A stretch of 64,000 nt of DNA from Xenorhabdus nematophila ATCC 19061. GTDB taxonomy: Bacteria; Pseudomonadota; Gammaproteobacteria; Enterobacterales; Enterobacteriaceae. The stretch covers positions 3,752,701-3,816,700 of the forward strand of contig NC_014228.1 of the NCBI RefSeq assembly GCF_000252955.1. The letters run 5' to 3'. This document shows positions 1 through 9,646 of this stretch, piece by piece (the first letter of the stretch is position 1; every line of letters starts with the position of its first letter). A program made the position numbers and the translations under genes. The notes below the pieces were generated by a model. The model made no database searches, was not told the DNA's origin, and saw only the letters and a program-made list of their open reading frames with translations.

Positions 1-1
1 A

Positions 2-892
2 GCAAATTATCTGCATCAGACGCAATCTGCACTTTCCCATCAATTCAGTGAGTTAGAACATCGGCTGGGATTCAAATTGTTTATTCGCAAAAGCCAGCCT
101 CTTCAGTTAACACCTCAGGGTGAAGTGTTATTAAGACTGGCGGATCAAGTCCTGCCTTTGGTGACCGCCTCCTTGCGTGAATGCAATGAGCCAGAAGAAA
201 CGAATCTGCGTATTGCCATAGAGTGCCACAGTTGTATTCAATGGCTGACTCCTGCTCTCAAGCGTTTTCGTGAAAGCTGGCCGCAGGTTAATGTGGATTT
301 TAAATCCGGGGTGACGTTTGATCCTCAACCCGCGCTACAGCAGCGGGAACTGGATATTGTCCTGACATCAGATATCATTGCGGACAGTAATCTACATTAC
401 ACGCCGCTGTTTGATTACGAAGTGAAACTGGTGATTGCACCGGATCATCCATTGGCAAATAAGCGTGATATCCAGCCGCAAGATCTGGCTTCTGAACTTC
501 TGCTGATTTACCCTGTTCAACGGCAACGATTTGATATCTGGAGACGTTTTCTCCAGCCTGCAAATGTTACCCCGGCATTGAAAACGGTCGATAATACTTT
601 ATTGTTAATCCAGATGGTGGCAGCCCGGCTAGGCATTGCCGCATTGCCGCACTGGGCTGTCGAGACATTCGAAAGACAAGGGTTAGTTGTCACCCAAACC
701 TTAGGAGAGGGGTTATGGAGCAGATTGTACGCTGCCAGCCGGGAAGGGGAACAGCGCCAACCTGCCATTGATACATTTATTCGTTCTGCGCGCCAGCACG
801 CGGTGGACAATTTGCCATTTGTGAAGCGGGTTTCAGTACCCAACGGTGATGCACCCAAAGCGAGGCAACAATCAGGCTGCCTCCAATGCTGA
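2..892 (+). CDS. metR: Methionine regulon activator MetR (LysR family), 5' end cut by the window
   Basis: LysR-type DNA-binding activator of methionine biosynthesis genes such as metE and metH; homocysteine is the known co-effector in the family. The reading frame is open from base 2 and reads through an [15 protein letters not shown] stretch, the end of the winged helix-turn-helix, so the true start lies before the window and the TTG at 77 is internal. The effector domain (from about base 180) is very close to my memory of E. coli MetR, including the [12 protein letters not shown] and [13 protein letters not shown] stretches. The 3' end overlaps the convergent bioP gene by 116 bp. metE, normally divergent from metR, would lie outside the window to the left. 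Confidence 0.95.
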   Translation, partial: ANYLHQTQSALSHQFSELEHRLGFKLFIRKSQPLQLTPQGEVLLRLADQVLPLVTASLRECNEPEETNLRIAIECHSCIQWLTPALKRFRESWPQVNVDFKSGVTFDPQPALQQRELDIVLTSDIIADSNLHYTPLFDYEVKLVIAPDHPLANKRDIQPQDLASELLLIYPVQRQRFDIWRRFLQPANVTPALKTVDNTLLLIQMVAARLGIAALPHWAVETFERQGLVVTQTLGEGLWSRLYAASREGEQRQPAIDTFIRSARQHAVDNLPFVKRVSVPNGDAPKARQQSGCLQC

Positions 893-1676
893 AGCTCAGC
901 CAGTCAGGATGCTGCTGCCAGATCGCAAAATTGACCAACAACCCCGCCGGAACCAGCATATTATTCATAATCGCCAGTGTTCCGGCATCAACCTGGGTAG
1001 CACCATAGTTCCACATAAAGTAACCAATACCGGATGCACCCACACCTAACCAAATCAGGACGCCCCACTGTAACTGCGTTGTCGGCAATTTTTGCGGATC
1101 GCCAAACAGCAACCAGCCCATAATAGCGACAACACAGGCTCCCAGATAGAACCATGAGAAGGCAACCCGCTGTGGAATCGGGTGGGCTTCCATCAGGCGT
1201 TTATAACCAACCTGACCCATTGCAAAAAAAATATTCGCCAATTGAACCAATATCAGGCCAATCCAGAAAGATTCGCTCAATCGGTCATACCGGATAATCG
1301 CCGCGCCTGCCACAGCCAACAAAGAACTCAGAGCATAACCCCAACGCAGCCGGGAACGCCCCATCAAATCATAAATCAGTGTGACATAAAGCGGCGTCAT
1401 GATGGTGAACAGCAAAAATTCTGCCACAGTCAGGTAGTGATAGGCATGAAATACAAATAAATACATCACACCAAGCTGACAAGCGCCGACAGCCATATAT
1501 AGCGCAATGACTTTCAACGATATCCCCCGCCAACGCAAAAATGGCAAGAATACCATCGCCGCCAGAACGACCCTGACAAGCACAGAAAACCAGCTATCAA
1601 CCTGACCGGAAAGATAAGCGCCGATCAGGCTGAATGAAGCAGCCCACAAAAAAGTTGTGATTGTTAACAGCCACAT
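777..1676 (-). CDS. bioP: Biotin transporter BioP (YigM), EamA/DMT family
   Basis: Inner-membrane carrier of the drug/metabolite (EamA) superfamily; the E. coli homologue YigM/BioP takes up biotin. The 299-residue protein has the two-repeat, ten-helix plan of the family, and conserved stretches such as [17 protein letters not shown] and [20 protein letters not shown] match E. coli YigM closely. The position next to and convergent with metR is the E. coli arrangement. The last 116 bp are antisense to the metR 3' end, which could let the two transcripts interfere. The biotin substrate is inferred from the homologue. Confidence 0.9.
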   Translation of the reverse strand: MWLLTITTFLWAASFSLIGAYLSGQVDSWFSVLVRVVLAAMVFLPFLRWRGISLKVIALYMAVGACQLGVMYLFVFHAYHYLTVAEFLLFTIMTPLYVTLIYDLMGRSRLRWGYALSSLLAVAGAAIIRYDRLSESFWIGLILVQLANIFFAMGQVGYKRLMEAHPIPQRVAFSWFYLGACVVAIMGWLLFGDPQKLPTTQLQWGVLIWLGVGASGIGYFMWNYGATQVDAGTLAIMNNMLVPAGLLVNFAIWQQHPDWLSFSIGGSLIVASLWVHHRWVLKPASQMANCPPRAGAQNE

Positions 1677-1700
1677 GATTTATTGGTCTTTACCTACTTT

Positions 1701-3350
1701 TTATTGATCTTTCCCGACTAAAAGCGCTTCTAACAAATCAAGATCATGCAGCAGCGCTTGTAGCGTTTCATTACTGATTTTACGGGTTGCACGCAGATGG
1801 TACAGCTCACCCCGTTCAGCCCTCAGTGCCGTTAAACGGAAGCGGCGTTCCAGCTCTTCAACCATCAGATTATGTTCGGTTTCATCTGTTCCGGCAGTAC
1901 GACGCCGCAGATAACCGGTCACCCGGGATGCAACCTCGCTGATATCCTCTGCATCCAGTTTTTCTTCGGTACTGGCAGACAGGCGTTCTTCCATCTTATT
2001 CATACTGACAATGGCAACTTCAGCCATTGCTGCTTTTGCCATTCTGATTTCATTCAAATCCGCCAGCTTATCCCCCACTTTCATACCACGCAGCAGCAAA
2101 GGTAAGGCGATAACCCCGACAAACAGAGAGAGCAGAATGACACCCGCAGAAATGAAGATCAACTGATAACGTGCCGGGAACGGATCACCATCTGGCAAGA
2201 ACAGGGGAACAGAAAGCGCACCTGCCAACGTAATCGCCCCACGAACGCCGGCAAATGAAGCCAGCCACAGTTCACGGGTGGTGTAAGAGGTAAATTCCAG
2301 TGGTTTCTTCTTCATAAACACTTTGCTGATATTTTTCATCAGCCATAACCAGCTGAATCGCAATAACAACAGCGCACCGTAAATGATACCTACAGCGGAG
2401 AAGAGCATCCAAGTTTCAACATTCGGATCAAGATCTGCCTGAGCCACAGACGTTTCCCAAATACCCGGTAACTGTAGCCCCAACATCACGAATACCAGAC
2501 CGTTAAAGACGAAAGCCAGCATTCCCCAAACGTTATCAGCACGCAGACGCATATCCAGTGGCGCATTGCGGATCACACCCGCTTTACTGATTGTCATACC
2601 CGCAGCCACTGCGGCCAGAATACCGGATACGCCGATATGCTCAGCAATCATGTAAGAAGCAAATGGCAACAGCATCATGAACATGATTTGTGTTGCCGGA
2701 TCATCCCCGCTCCAGCGGCTCATCAGTCGCAGGGATTTACTGTATATCAATGTGACAGCGATACCGGAAATTAATCCACCAATCGCAACTTTGAAAAACT
2801 CCAGTGTCGCGCCAGTGACAGTAAATATCATCGTTCCCATAGCAATCGCCACGGCAAATTTAAGGGCTACCAGACCAGAAGCATCATTCATCAATGCTTC
2901 CCCTTCCAGTACGCTCATCATATTTTTAGGAATACGCCCTTTTCCGACAATCGATGACAATGCCACCGCATCGGTTGGTGATAACACCGCTGCCAGTGCA
3001 AATGCAGCAATAAGTGAGATACTCGGTAGTAATGAGTGAATTAAATAGCCAATACCGACAACGGTTACCAATACCAGCACTAAAACTAAAATGAATATTT
3101 CACGCCCATGTTGAAAAAATTCTCTGGTGGGTGTTTTCCAGCCATCAACAAACAACAAAGGTGGGATAAGTAAAACGAGGAATAATTCAGGATCGAAAGT
3201 AACGTGTAAACCAAAATGAGGCCAGGCCAGCAACGCTCCCATTGCTATTTGCACTATCGGCAAGGGGATACGGAACGGAATCATTTTAGTAAGAACACCA
3301 GAAACTGACACCACCAAAATTAAGATCAAGATAGTAAAAAATATTTCCAT
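1701..3350 (-). CDS. yjcE: Na+/H+ antiporter YjcE (CPA1 family)
   Basis: Monovalent cation/proton antiporter of the CPA1 (NhaP-like) family in the inner membrane. The protein has about 549 residues, the E. coli YjcE length. A dozen hydrophobic helices fill the first 430 residues, with the family motifs FALAAVLSPTDAVA and GEALMNDASG, followed by a charged cytoplasmic tail of about 120 residues. An upstream ATG at 3371 adds seven residues, but the ATG at 3350 is preceded by TAAGGGTAAC and gives the usual MEIFFTIL start, so it is preferred. In E. coli yjcE lies beside ghxP (yjcD); here about 4.9 kb of accessory DNA separates them. Confidence 0.9.
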   Translation of the reverse strand: MEIFFTILILILVVSVSGVLTKMIPFRIPLPIVQIAMGALLAWPHFGLHVTFDPELFLVLLIPPLLFVDGWKTPTREFFQHGREIFILVLVLVLVTVVGIGYLIHSLLPSISLIAAFALAAVLSPTDAVALSSIVGKGRIPKNMMSVLEGEALMNDASGLVALKFAVAIAMGTMIFTVTGATLEFFKVAIGGLISGIAVTLIYSKSLRLMSRWSGDDPATQIMFMMLLPFASYMIAEHIGVSGILAAVAAGMTISKAGVIRNAPLDMRLRADNVWGMLAFVFNGLVFVMLGLQLPGIWETSVAQADLDPNVETWMLFSAVGIIYGALLLLRFSWLWLMKNISKVFMKKKPLEFTSYTTRELWLASFAGVRGAITLAGALSVPLFLPDGDPFPARYQLIFISAGVILLSLFVGVIALPLLLRGMKVGDKLADLNEIRMAKAAMAEVAIVSMNKMEERLSASTEEKLDAEDISEVASRVTGYLRRRTAGTDETEHNLMVEELERRFRLTALRAERGELYHLRATRKISNETLQALLHDLDLLEALLVGKDQ

Positions 3351-4258
3351 GTTACCCTTACAAATTGCCAAAAAATCCGTCGGTAAAAAGATTGTGACTT
3401 TTTTTTCCCTCTAATAACAGCGCTAATAACCATAATCATTGCCGTTATTAAAGAAAATCAAAAAACAATCACATTGTGAATCAATGACCAGCAAGTCATT
3501 TGTCTATTTTATACTTATCGGCGAAGATGTGCTGAAAAATTAGCACATTTTATAATATATCCGTCTGATGATGAGATCATTGACCAAACTTTCAGAGATA
3601 TAGAGGGATGGATAAGATCTTAAAAAGCGCTTTACTATCCATGATAAGCGGACGTACCCAATAAAGTTTAAAATATCAAATGCCAGTGACATAGGGAACA
3701 TGTCTCTGACATCCAATTGAGAGCACAAAAAGATAGTGTCTTTGTTAGTTGATTATTTATCACACAGCACTTTTATCTCAAAGGGTCATCGATTTTATAT
3801 CCGGATAATAAGGGTAGTCATGAATAATCGTCTTAATAGATAATAAAAACCCCATTGAATTTATTATAAGGATCTATCATAAATAATTTATTGCGCTGCC
3901 ACTGTATTATTTATATAAAGAACTTTTCAAATAAAAAAACTCACTAAAATGATAATATTGAATAACACAACCCATTAATTAAAAACATATTCCTCACTAA
4001 TAAAAAGCATTAAAATACCTCTGATTTGAAATAAACAAAATCAATTATCAGCAACTATTTTAATAAAAAATCAGACAATGATCATTCTTCTACACCTTGA
4101 TTCAAGAATAAAAAGAGAGCTATAAAGTTCACTAACCAATAATATAGTATCAATATCATCAAGAAACGGAGCACTCAAATCAAACATGACAGAAAGCGAT
4201 TATAACCGCAAAAGGAATTTATAGACTGAATATTAAGAATTTCTGAGGAAAAGAAAAT
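3351..4258. other. AT-rich intergenic region, no recognisable gene
   Basis: About 900 bp of AT-rich DNA between yjcE and the acylase gene, which diverge from it. A 62-codon frame on the minus strand (3540–3728) has no recognisable domain and no convincing ribosome site. A short inverted repeat TGTGCT/AGCACA lies at 3528–3547. The region must carry the promoters of both flanking genes, but I cannot assign boxes with confidence. Confidence 0.5.
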
Positions 4259-6709
4259 ATGATATTTAAAATGATAAAAATAAAATCTTATCTTAAAGCA
4301 TTCATTCTGGTTATCACTTCAAGCCTATTAAGTGCTTGTCTTCACCCTGCTTCCATGAATAAAACTGATACATATGCAGAAATACGTCGTACTAGTTTGG
4401 GCATTCCGCATATAAAAGCGAACAATTGGCGTGGATTAGGTTATGGTTATGGCTATGTTCAGGCACAAGACAATCTCTGTACTATGGCAGACTCCTTTCT
4501 GACTTACCGTGGTGAACGTTCTCAATATTTCGGCGGACAAGCCACTCTGGTTTATGACGGAATAACAGGTAAAGTGCAAAATTTGGATTCTGATTTTTAT
4601 CACCGGCATGTTCTTTCTGAAGATATGCTAAACCGCATGATTCAAAGCCAACCAGAAAAAATCAGACAACTTGTTTCTGGTTTTACTGCGGGTTATAACC
4701 AATACCTGCGCGAATTACCTCGTCACACTAAAGCCCACCAAGTCTGCCGTAATCAGGATTGGGTTCAGCTCATTAATGAACAGGATATTTACCGACGCAT
4801 GTATGCCATCGCGTTCTCGAAGGGATACAACTTAATGTTAACCAATATTGTTGACGCCCAACCCCCTACCGCATTATCAGCGACGAATATTTCAGCCTCA
4901 GAATCACCAGCATCAATCGCGTCATTTCACTTGAATCATCTGGAAAGCAAAGGTGTCGGCAGTAACGCCTATGGGTTTGGTACACAAGCCACCCATTCAG
5001 ATTCCCCTTTGTTATTCGGTAATCCTCATTGGTACTGGTTTGGCCCAGACCGATTCTACCAGGCGCAACTCACTATTCCTGGTGAAATCGATGTCAGTGG
5101 GGTGTCGTTCTTAGGTATTCCCGTCATCCAAATTGGCTTTAACGAGAATATCGCCTGGAGTCATACCGTCTCAACGGCATCCCGTATGGGTTTTTACGAA
5201 CTGAGTTTAGCGCCTGATGATCCATTGAGTTACCTCCGTGACGGCAAAAAAATAAAAATGCAGGCCAATACGATTACCGTTCAAGTTAAACAAGATGCTG
5301 GCTCTTTGGTTCCCGTTACCCGCACATTGTATAAATCAGAATATGGCCCTCTGGTCAATCTTTCACCATTACAATGGGATACAAAAAAAGCATTTGCCGT
5401 CCGCGATATCAATCAAGAAAATTTTCGCTTGTGGCGAAACTGGTTACGTTTCGATCAAGCCCGTTCTCTTGAAGAATTCATGGCTATCCAAAAACAAGAA
5501 TCAGCGATGCCTTGGGTGAATACCATTGCCGTAGGACGGGGCAGCAATAAAGCCTGGTATGCTGATATAGGGGCGGTTCCTAATGTTTCTCCAGAACAAA
5601 TCAAAATATGTACCACGCAATCCCGCCAAATCTTGGCTGCGCAATTAACGCCGGATATCCCGTTTTTTGACGGTTCACGCAGTGAATGCGATTGGCAAAA
5701 TGACCCTGACTCAGTTCAAACCGGCGCTATAGGGCCGTCCCGGATGCCTCATTTACTGCGCGCTGATTATGTCGCCAACATGAATGACAGTTATTGGCTC
5801 TCCAATCCTCAATCACCATTGACAGGTTATCCTGCGATCTTTGGTTCTGAAGGCAGTGAACCTGTCAGTATGCGGACTCGTCTGGGGCATCTCATGGTGC
5901 AAGAACGTCTGCAAGGTCGTGATCAATATCCGGGAAAAGACATTAATCATGAAATCATCCAGAAAATGGTCTTGAACAGTCGCGCCCTGACCGCTGAATT
6001 GTTTAAATCTCAATTACTGGAACAAGTCTGCCATTCACCGCTGGTTGATGTACAACGTGATGCTCTCAATGACATAACTTACCCTGCTCCACAACACGTT
6101 GATGTCACCGCCGCCTGCCATATCTTAAGAGACTGGGATAATAGTGGTAATCTCTCCGCGCGAGGCGCCCATATTTGGGATGGTGTCTGGAATCGTTTAC
6201 AAGGTTTACCCGAATCTATTTTGTTTGCCGTTCCCTTTGACAAACATGATCCATTAAATACACCCCGTAAATTACATGCGGATACAGAAACACTCCGACA
6301 AGCACTGGGTGCTACCGTACTGGACTTAGCGCGCCGAGGACTGCCCCTGAATGCGAAACGGGGAGAATATGTATATTTGATACGGGGGGATAAGCATGTT
6401 CCTTTATATGGTGGTTGTGGCAATGCCGGTTATTTCACTATCGCTTGTGTAGAAAATATTGATGTGAAAAATAGTGATGTGAGAAATCGCCACGACTATG
6501 GCAACAATTATCTGCAACTTGTTAGTTTTCCAAATAATAAAGTCGAGGCCTATACTTCATTATTAACCTCATTGTCAGATGACCCTGCTTCGCCGCATTA
6601 CAGTGATTCCACTTGGATGTACAGTGCACAGAAATGGTTACACTTACCATTCAAAGAATCTGAAATTATTGCCGATCCAAATTATCAACATTTGATTTTG
6701 ACCGATTAA
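4259..6709 (+). CDS. Penicillin acylase family N-acylase, predicted lipoprotein
   Basis: Ntn-hydrolase of the penicillin/aculeacin/acyl-homoserine-lactone acylase family (peptidase S45), which hydrolyses amides between a fatty acyl group and an amine. The N-terminus is a hydrophobic signal ending in a lipobox LLSAC (Cys27), so the protein is probably lipidated after export. The predicted self-cleavage site is Gly234–Ser235 in VGSNAYGFG, which makes Ser235 the N-terminal nucleophile of the beta subunit; the GNPHWYW and NIAWSHTVS motifs follow. The alpha part therefore spans about 27–234 and the beta part 235–816. GAGGAAAAGAAAAT precedes the ATG. It stands alone in accessory DNA. The substrate is unknown: quorum-signal quenching, acyl-peptide maturation or antibiotic hydrolysis are all possible. 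Confidence 0.88.
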   Translation: MIFKMIKIKSYLKAFILVITSSLLSACLHPASMNKTDTYAEIRRTSLGIPHIKANNWRGLGYGYGYVQAQDNLCTMADSFLTYRGERSQYFGGQATLVYDGITGKVQNLDSDFYHRHVLSEDMLNRMIQSQPEKIRQLVSGFTAGYNQYLRELPRHTKAHQVCRNQDWVQLINEQDIYRRMYAIAFSKGYNLMLTNIVDAQPPTALSATNISASESPASIASFHLNHLESKGVGSNAYGFGTQATHSDSPLLFGNPHWYWFGPDRFYQAQLTIPGEIDVSGVSFLGIPVIQIGFNENIAWSHTVSTASRMGFYELSLAPDDPLSYLRDGKKIKMQANTITVQVKQDAGSLVPVTRTLYKSEYGPLVNLSPLQWDTKKAFAVRDINQENFRLWRNWLRFDQARSLEEFMAIQKQESAMPWVNTIAVGRGSNKAWYADIGAVPNVSPEQIKICTTQSRQILAAQLTPDIPFFDGSRSECDWQNDPDSVQTGAIGPSRMPHLLRADYVANMNDSYWLSNPQSPLTGYPAIFGSEGSEPVSMRTRLGHLMVQERLQGRDQYPGKDINHEIIQKMVLNSRALTAELFKSQLLEQVCHSPLVDVQRDALNDITYPAPQHVDVTAACHILRDWDNSGNLSARGAHIWDGVWNRLQGLPESILFAVPFDKHDPLNTPRKLHADTETLRQALGATVLDLARRGLPLNAKRGEYVYLIRGDKHVPLYGGCGNAGYFTIACVENIDVKNSDVRNRHDYGNNYLQLVSFPNNKVEAYTSLLTSLSDDPASPHYSDSTWMYSAQKWLHLPFKESEIIADPNYQHLILTD

Positions 6710-6722
6710 TATTTTTCCTCAG

Positions 6723-6765
6723 GCTGCTGATAAATCACATTAAAAATAATGGGATTATCAGCAGC
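6723..6765 (+). terminator. Inverted repeat after the acylase gene
   Basis: Perfect 11-bp arms GCTGCTGATAA (6723–6733) and TTATCAGCAGC (6755–6765) separated by 21 bases, 13 bp after the acylase stop codon. No long T-run follows, so efficiency as an intrinsic terminator is uncertain. It could serve both this gene and the convergent GNAT gene. Confidence 0.5.
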
Positions 6766-6812
6766 TTCATTATCCAGTGTGAGATCGCTGCATTCAGCAT
6801 AGGCTCGCGGAG

Positions 6813-7325
6813 CTATACCCCATCAACTTTTTTCAGCATCTCTATTGCAACAACCATAGGCATAAACAACCGCCTTTTCATCTGAGGAAATTCCTGAAAC
6901 CCTACATTCATATAAAATTTTTTGGCTATGTCGTCTTTAGCATCAACGATAATCATAGGGGTAGGAATCGATTTTGACGACGCTATCGCTTTTCGAATTG
7001 CATCTATAAGCAAGATCTCGCCCAGCCCTTGTCGCTGAAATGGCTTACTTATGGCCAATCGACCAATCAGTGCACAATGTAGTGCTGATGGGTATTTTTT
7101 AGCTATTTTTTCTGGTAGTTCGTCAAGTTCTACCGTGCATAATGCCAGAGAATAGAATCCCTTAATTTGAGATTCATTCTGGTTACTAATAAGGACAAAT
7201 GTCCTGGATAGATCCTTTTTATCATGCTGCCCTGAAACCGCTTTCAGATAGTTATTTAGGGCAACTTCACCACAATCGAAATTATTTCTATTGTGTTTAT
7301 TTTTATCAAGACGAACTATCTTCAT
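6813..7325 (-). CDS. GNAT-family toxin of a type II toxin-antitoxin pair (TacT/AtaT-like)
   Basis: Acetyltransferase toxin of the TacT/AtaT type. Characterised relatives acetylate the amino group of aminoacyl-tRNA and so stop translation. The 170-residue protein starts with the family pattern FDCGEVALNNYLK (about 16–28), has the acetyl-CoA loop RQGLG at 98–102 and ends with the IAKKFYMNVGF motif in which Tyr138 matches the catalytic tyrosine position. The gene overlaps the antitoxin gene by 20 bp, the usual arrangement of this family. No truncation is visible, so it is probably functional. Target specificity cannot be read from the sequence. Confidence 0.88.
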   Translation of the reverse strand: MKIVRLDKNKHNRNNFDCGEVALNNYLKAVSGQHDKKDLSRTFVLISNQNESQIKGFYSLALCTVELDELPEKIAKKYPSALHCALIGRLAISKPFQRQGLGEILLIDAIRKAIASSKSIPTPMIIVDAKDDIAKKFYMNVGFQEFPQMKRRLFMPMVVAIEMLKKVDGV

Positions 7326-7599
7326 TGACTACAGTTCCCTTGTGTTTTCGAGCAGCCCGAAGAAAACGTTCATTTACTTTGATAGGTTCTTCCAGCGCAT
7401 GAACAAACGCCAACGCATCTTCTTGACACAATCGAATACGCATATCTTGTTCAATCAGTCTCTTTGCCTCTGCTACAGCAGCATTTGCAATGAAGCTGTT
7501 CAAACTTGCATATCCTGATAATGATAATGCGCGTTCGAGTAATTCTTTTGTTTCAGAATTCACCCTCGTGGTGATTCTTTCAGTGTTGAGAGTAACCAT
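7306..7599 (-). CDS. DUF1778 antitoxin (TacA/AtaR-like, ribbon-helix-helix)
   Basis: Antitoxin partner of the GNAT toxin. The 97-residue protein begins with TERITTRVNSETKELLERAL, a ribbon-helix-helix DNA-binding fold, and continues into an extended C-terminal helix (about 55–97) that in relatives wraps around the toxin. The family binds its own promoter as a complex with the toxin. The upstream AT-rich region (7600–7650) contains the palindromic stretch AATTTAAATT, but I cannot identify the operator. The antitoxin comes first and the toxin follows with a 20-bp overlap, so translation is probably coupled. Confidence 0.88.
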   Translation of the reverse strand: MVTLNTERITTRVNSETKELLERALSLSGYASLNSFIANAAVAEAKRLIEQDMRIRLCQEDALAFVHALEEPIKVNERFLRAARKHKGTVVNEDSSS

Positions 7600-7737
7600 A
7601 TTGATTCACCGTTGTTATATTCACTTTAATTAAATTTAAATTATTTTGTTGTAATTATTAGCTTTCCTTTCTTTGGTGGTGCATGCATACGCATTTATTG
7701 GTTAATTTATCATCATTTTTAACGAAAAACAATTAAT

Positions 7738-7752
7738 GTGTCAAAATGACAC
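7738..7752. promoter_or_regulatory. Palindrome GTGTCA-AAA-TGACAC, possible operator
   Basis: Perfect 6-bp arms with a 3-bp spacer, lying 86 bp before the bacteriocin immunity gene and 139 bp before the divergent DUF1778 antitoxin gene. Symmetry and position suit a repressor site; the binding protein is unknown. Confidence 0.35.
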
Positions 7753-7837
7753 CATTATATTAAGCTAAACAAGCCGACCTCCACACCACCTGATACTCTT
7801 TAATGGTTACTAATGATCTAAAAATAGAGAGTAATTC

Positions 7838-8092
7838 ATGAGCAAAAATAAACTTGAAGATTATACCGAAGCTGAGTTTCTAGCATTCATTACTAAAATT
7901 TTCGATGTCGATTACGGTACGGAACAACTGGTAGATGATGCAGTTTCCGAGTTTGAACACCTAACTCAGCACCCAGATGGCAGTAATTTAATTTATTATC
8001 CTAAAGATAATAATGATGACTCTCCTGAAGGTGTTCTAGAACGAGTCAAAAAGTGGCGTGCTAAAAACGGACTGCCATTATTTAAAAAGTAA
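7838..8092 (+). CDS. Colicin E-type/pyocin S DNase immunity protein (orphan)
   Basis: Small acidic immunity protein of the Im2/Im7/Im8/Im9 family, which binds the HNH nuclease domain of a DNase bacteriocin and blocks it. The 84 residues align end to end with my memory of Im9: DYTEAEFLAF at the start, the helix III block HPDGSNLIYYPKD with the two key tyrosines (YY), and the DSPEGV and VKKWRAKNG tail. AGAGAG with 6-bp spacing precedes the ATG. No nuclease bacteriocin gene lies next to it, so it is an orphan; such genes protect against bacteriocins of neighbours or remain after loss of the toxin gene. A strong GC hairpin follows. Confidence 0.92.
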   Translation: MSKNKLEDYTEAEFLAFITKIFDVDYGTEQLVDDAVSEFEHLTQHPDGSNLIYYPKDNNDDSPEGVLERVKKWRAKNGLPLFKK

Positions 8093-8096
8093 AAAT

Positions 8097-8124
8097 TAGG
8101 GGGGGGACCACGGTCCCCCCCCTA
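8097..8124 (+). terminator. Very strong GC hairpin with G8/C8 tracts
   Basis: Perfect 13-bp arms TAGGGGGGGGACC (8097–8109) and its complement (8112–8124) with only two bases between, right after the immunity gene stop codon. The arms contain runs of eight G and eight C. A T-run is missing (TTCAAAC follows), so this is not a standard intrinsic terminator. It could protect the mRNA 3' end or block polymerase or the replication fork. Confidence 0.6.
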
Positions 8125-8194
8125 TTCAAACAGCCATTACCATGCGGATAAAGTTAATTCGTTATTACCAGAGCACTCCGATTCTCAACGCCCT

Positions 8195-8217
8195 AAGGGG
8201 TTTTCTATAAACCCCTT
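8195..8217. terminator. Bidirectional intrinsic terminator between the immunity gene and ghxP
   Basis: Arms AAGGGGTTT (8195–8203) and AAACCCCTT (8209–8217) with a 5-base loop. A TT(TT)C tail follows on the plus strand, and the minus strand serves the ghxP transcript that ends at 8231. Confidence 0.7.
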
Positions 8218-8230
8218 TTCATTCGTTTAA

Positions 8231-9577
8231 TCAGATAGCCCAACCTCCGGCATAAAATACCACCAATACAATCGCCAGAATCGTCGTGCCAATATTCAGT
8301 TTGCGCCATTCGCCCGAAAAAATACGTCCGACAACCAGTGCACTGAAGCCCAGCATAATTCCTGTCACAATATTACACGTCAATACGATAAATACGGCGC
8401 ACAGTAAGCCGGACATCGCACTGACAAAATCATTGAAATTCAGTTTCCGTACATTACTCAACATCAATAATCCGACATACATCAGGGCAGGAGCCGTAGC
8501 ATAAGCCGGAACTAAATACGACAGCGGGGACAGGAATAAAATCAGCAGGAACAAAATACCCACAACAGAGGCGGTTAAACCGGTTTTACCGCCGACAGCA
8601 GTTCCGGCGGCGGATTCAATATAAACACCCGCAGGAGAAGATCCGATAGCTCCCGCGAAAATACTGCAAGCAGAATCCGCGGTCAGGGCTTTGCCACCAT
8701 TAATAATCTGCCCTCGCTTATCTAATAAATTTGCCTGACTTGCCACCGCCTGAATGGTTCCGGTCGCATCAAATACCGCGGTCATGACCAACGCCAACAG
8801 GCTCGGTAATACGGCGGGTTGTAATGCGCCGATAATGTCCATATTAAAAATCAGGGATAACCCATCTTCTCCCAATGTCGGCAATTTAAAGAATCCTTGA
8901 TATTTTACCGCCGGGTCAAAAATCAAACCGATAATGGAAATAGCGATAATCACCAACACAATACCGCCCGGGACTTTTTTTCGCTCCAGTCCAATCGTGG
9001 CGGCTAACCCCAACAGGGTCATAATCACAGGAAAAGCAGTCAGGGAGCCGAATGCAACCGGCAAACCAGCATGTGGATTCTTAATCACCAACCCAACACC
9101 ATTGGCTGCAATCAACAAGAGAAACAGCCCAATACCAATGCCTGTTCCATGTGCTATATCCATTGGTATATTGCGTAAAATCCATGCGCGCACACCTGTC
9201 ACTGAAATCGCCGTAAACAGGCATCCCATCAGGAAAACCGCACCCAGTGCCACAGGAATACTCACCTGTTGCCCCAACACCAAACTGAACGCAGTAAATG
9301 TGCACAATGAAAGCGCACAACCAATTGCCATCGGCAAATTAACCCATAAGCCCATCAATAACGAACCTAAGCCCGTGACCAGACAGACAGAAATAAACAC
9401 AGCAGTATGAGGAAATCCGGCTTGACCAAGCATACCCGGCACCACAATGACGGAATAGACCATCGCTAAGAATGTTGTTAAACCCGCGAGAATTTCCTGA
9501 CGTACCGTTGATCCCCGTTCAGTAATCTTAAAATACTTATCGAGTTTGCATTGAGTTGGCGCCTGCATACCAGACAT
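8231..9577 (-). CDS. ghxP: Guanine/hypoxanthine permease GhxP (YjcD), NCS2/AzgA family
   Basis: Proton-coupled purine-base uptake in the inner membrane. The 448-residue protein matches E. coli GhxP nearly throughout: the [25 protein letters not shown] start, the [21 protein letters not shown] block, and [13 protein letters not shown] and [14 protein letters not shown], which form the substrate site in the family, with the conserved end FYAGGWAI. About fourteen hydrophobic segments are present. A PurR-like operator lies 70 bp upstream (9647–9662), in agreement with purine-repressed expression. Related AdeP/AdeQ adenine permeases differ more, so the guanine/hypoxanthine assignment is good though inferred by similarity. 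Confidence 0.92.
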   Translation of the reverse strand: MSGMQAPTQCKLDKYFKITERGSTVRQEILAGLTTFLAMVYSVIVVPGMLGQAGFPHTAVFISVCLVTGLGSLLMGLWVNLPMAIGCALSLCTFTAFSLVLGQQVSIPVALGAVFLMGCLFTAISVTGVRAWILRNIPMDIAHGTGIGIGLFLLLIAANGVGLVIKNPHAGLPVAFGSLTAFPVIMTLLGLAATIGLERKKVPGGIVLVIIAISIIGLIFDPAVKYQGFFKLPTLGEDGLSLIFNMDIIGALQPAVLPSLLALVMTAVFDATGTIQAVASQANLLDKRGQIINGGKALTADSACSIFAGAIGSSPAGVYIESAAGTAVGGKTGLTASVVGILFLLILFLSPLSYLVPAYATAPALMYVGLLMLSNVRKLNFNDFVSAMSGLLCAVFIVLTCNIVTGIMLGFSALVVGRIFSGEWRKLNIGTTILAIVLVVFYAGGWAI

Positions 9578-9646
9578 GTTTTTCCCCTGCTTTCTGTTGA
9601 ATTTTTTGCATTGAGCATCTGTCGCAATTTCCTACCACTTCACCGT

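Noticed and set aside
3540..3728. 62-codon minus-strand frame in the yjcE–acylase gap
   Set aside because: No recognisable domain and no ribosome site; AT-rich DNA gives such frames by chance.
6813..6825. CTATACCCCATCA shared with the repeat near 12006
   Set aside because: Only about 13 bases, within the coding end of the GNAT gene; too short to call a repeat copy.
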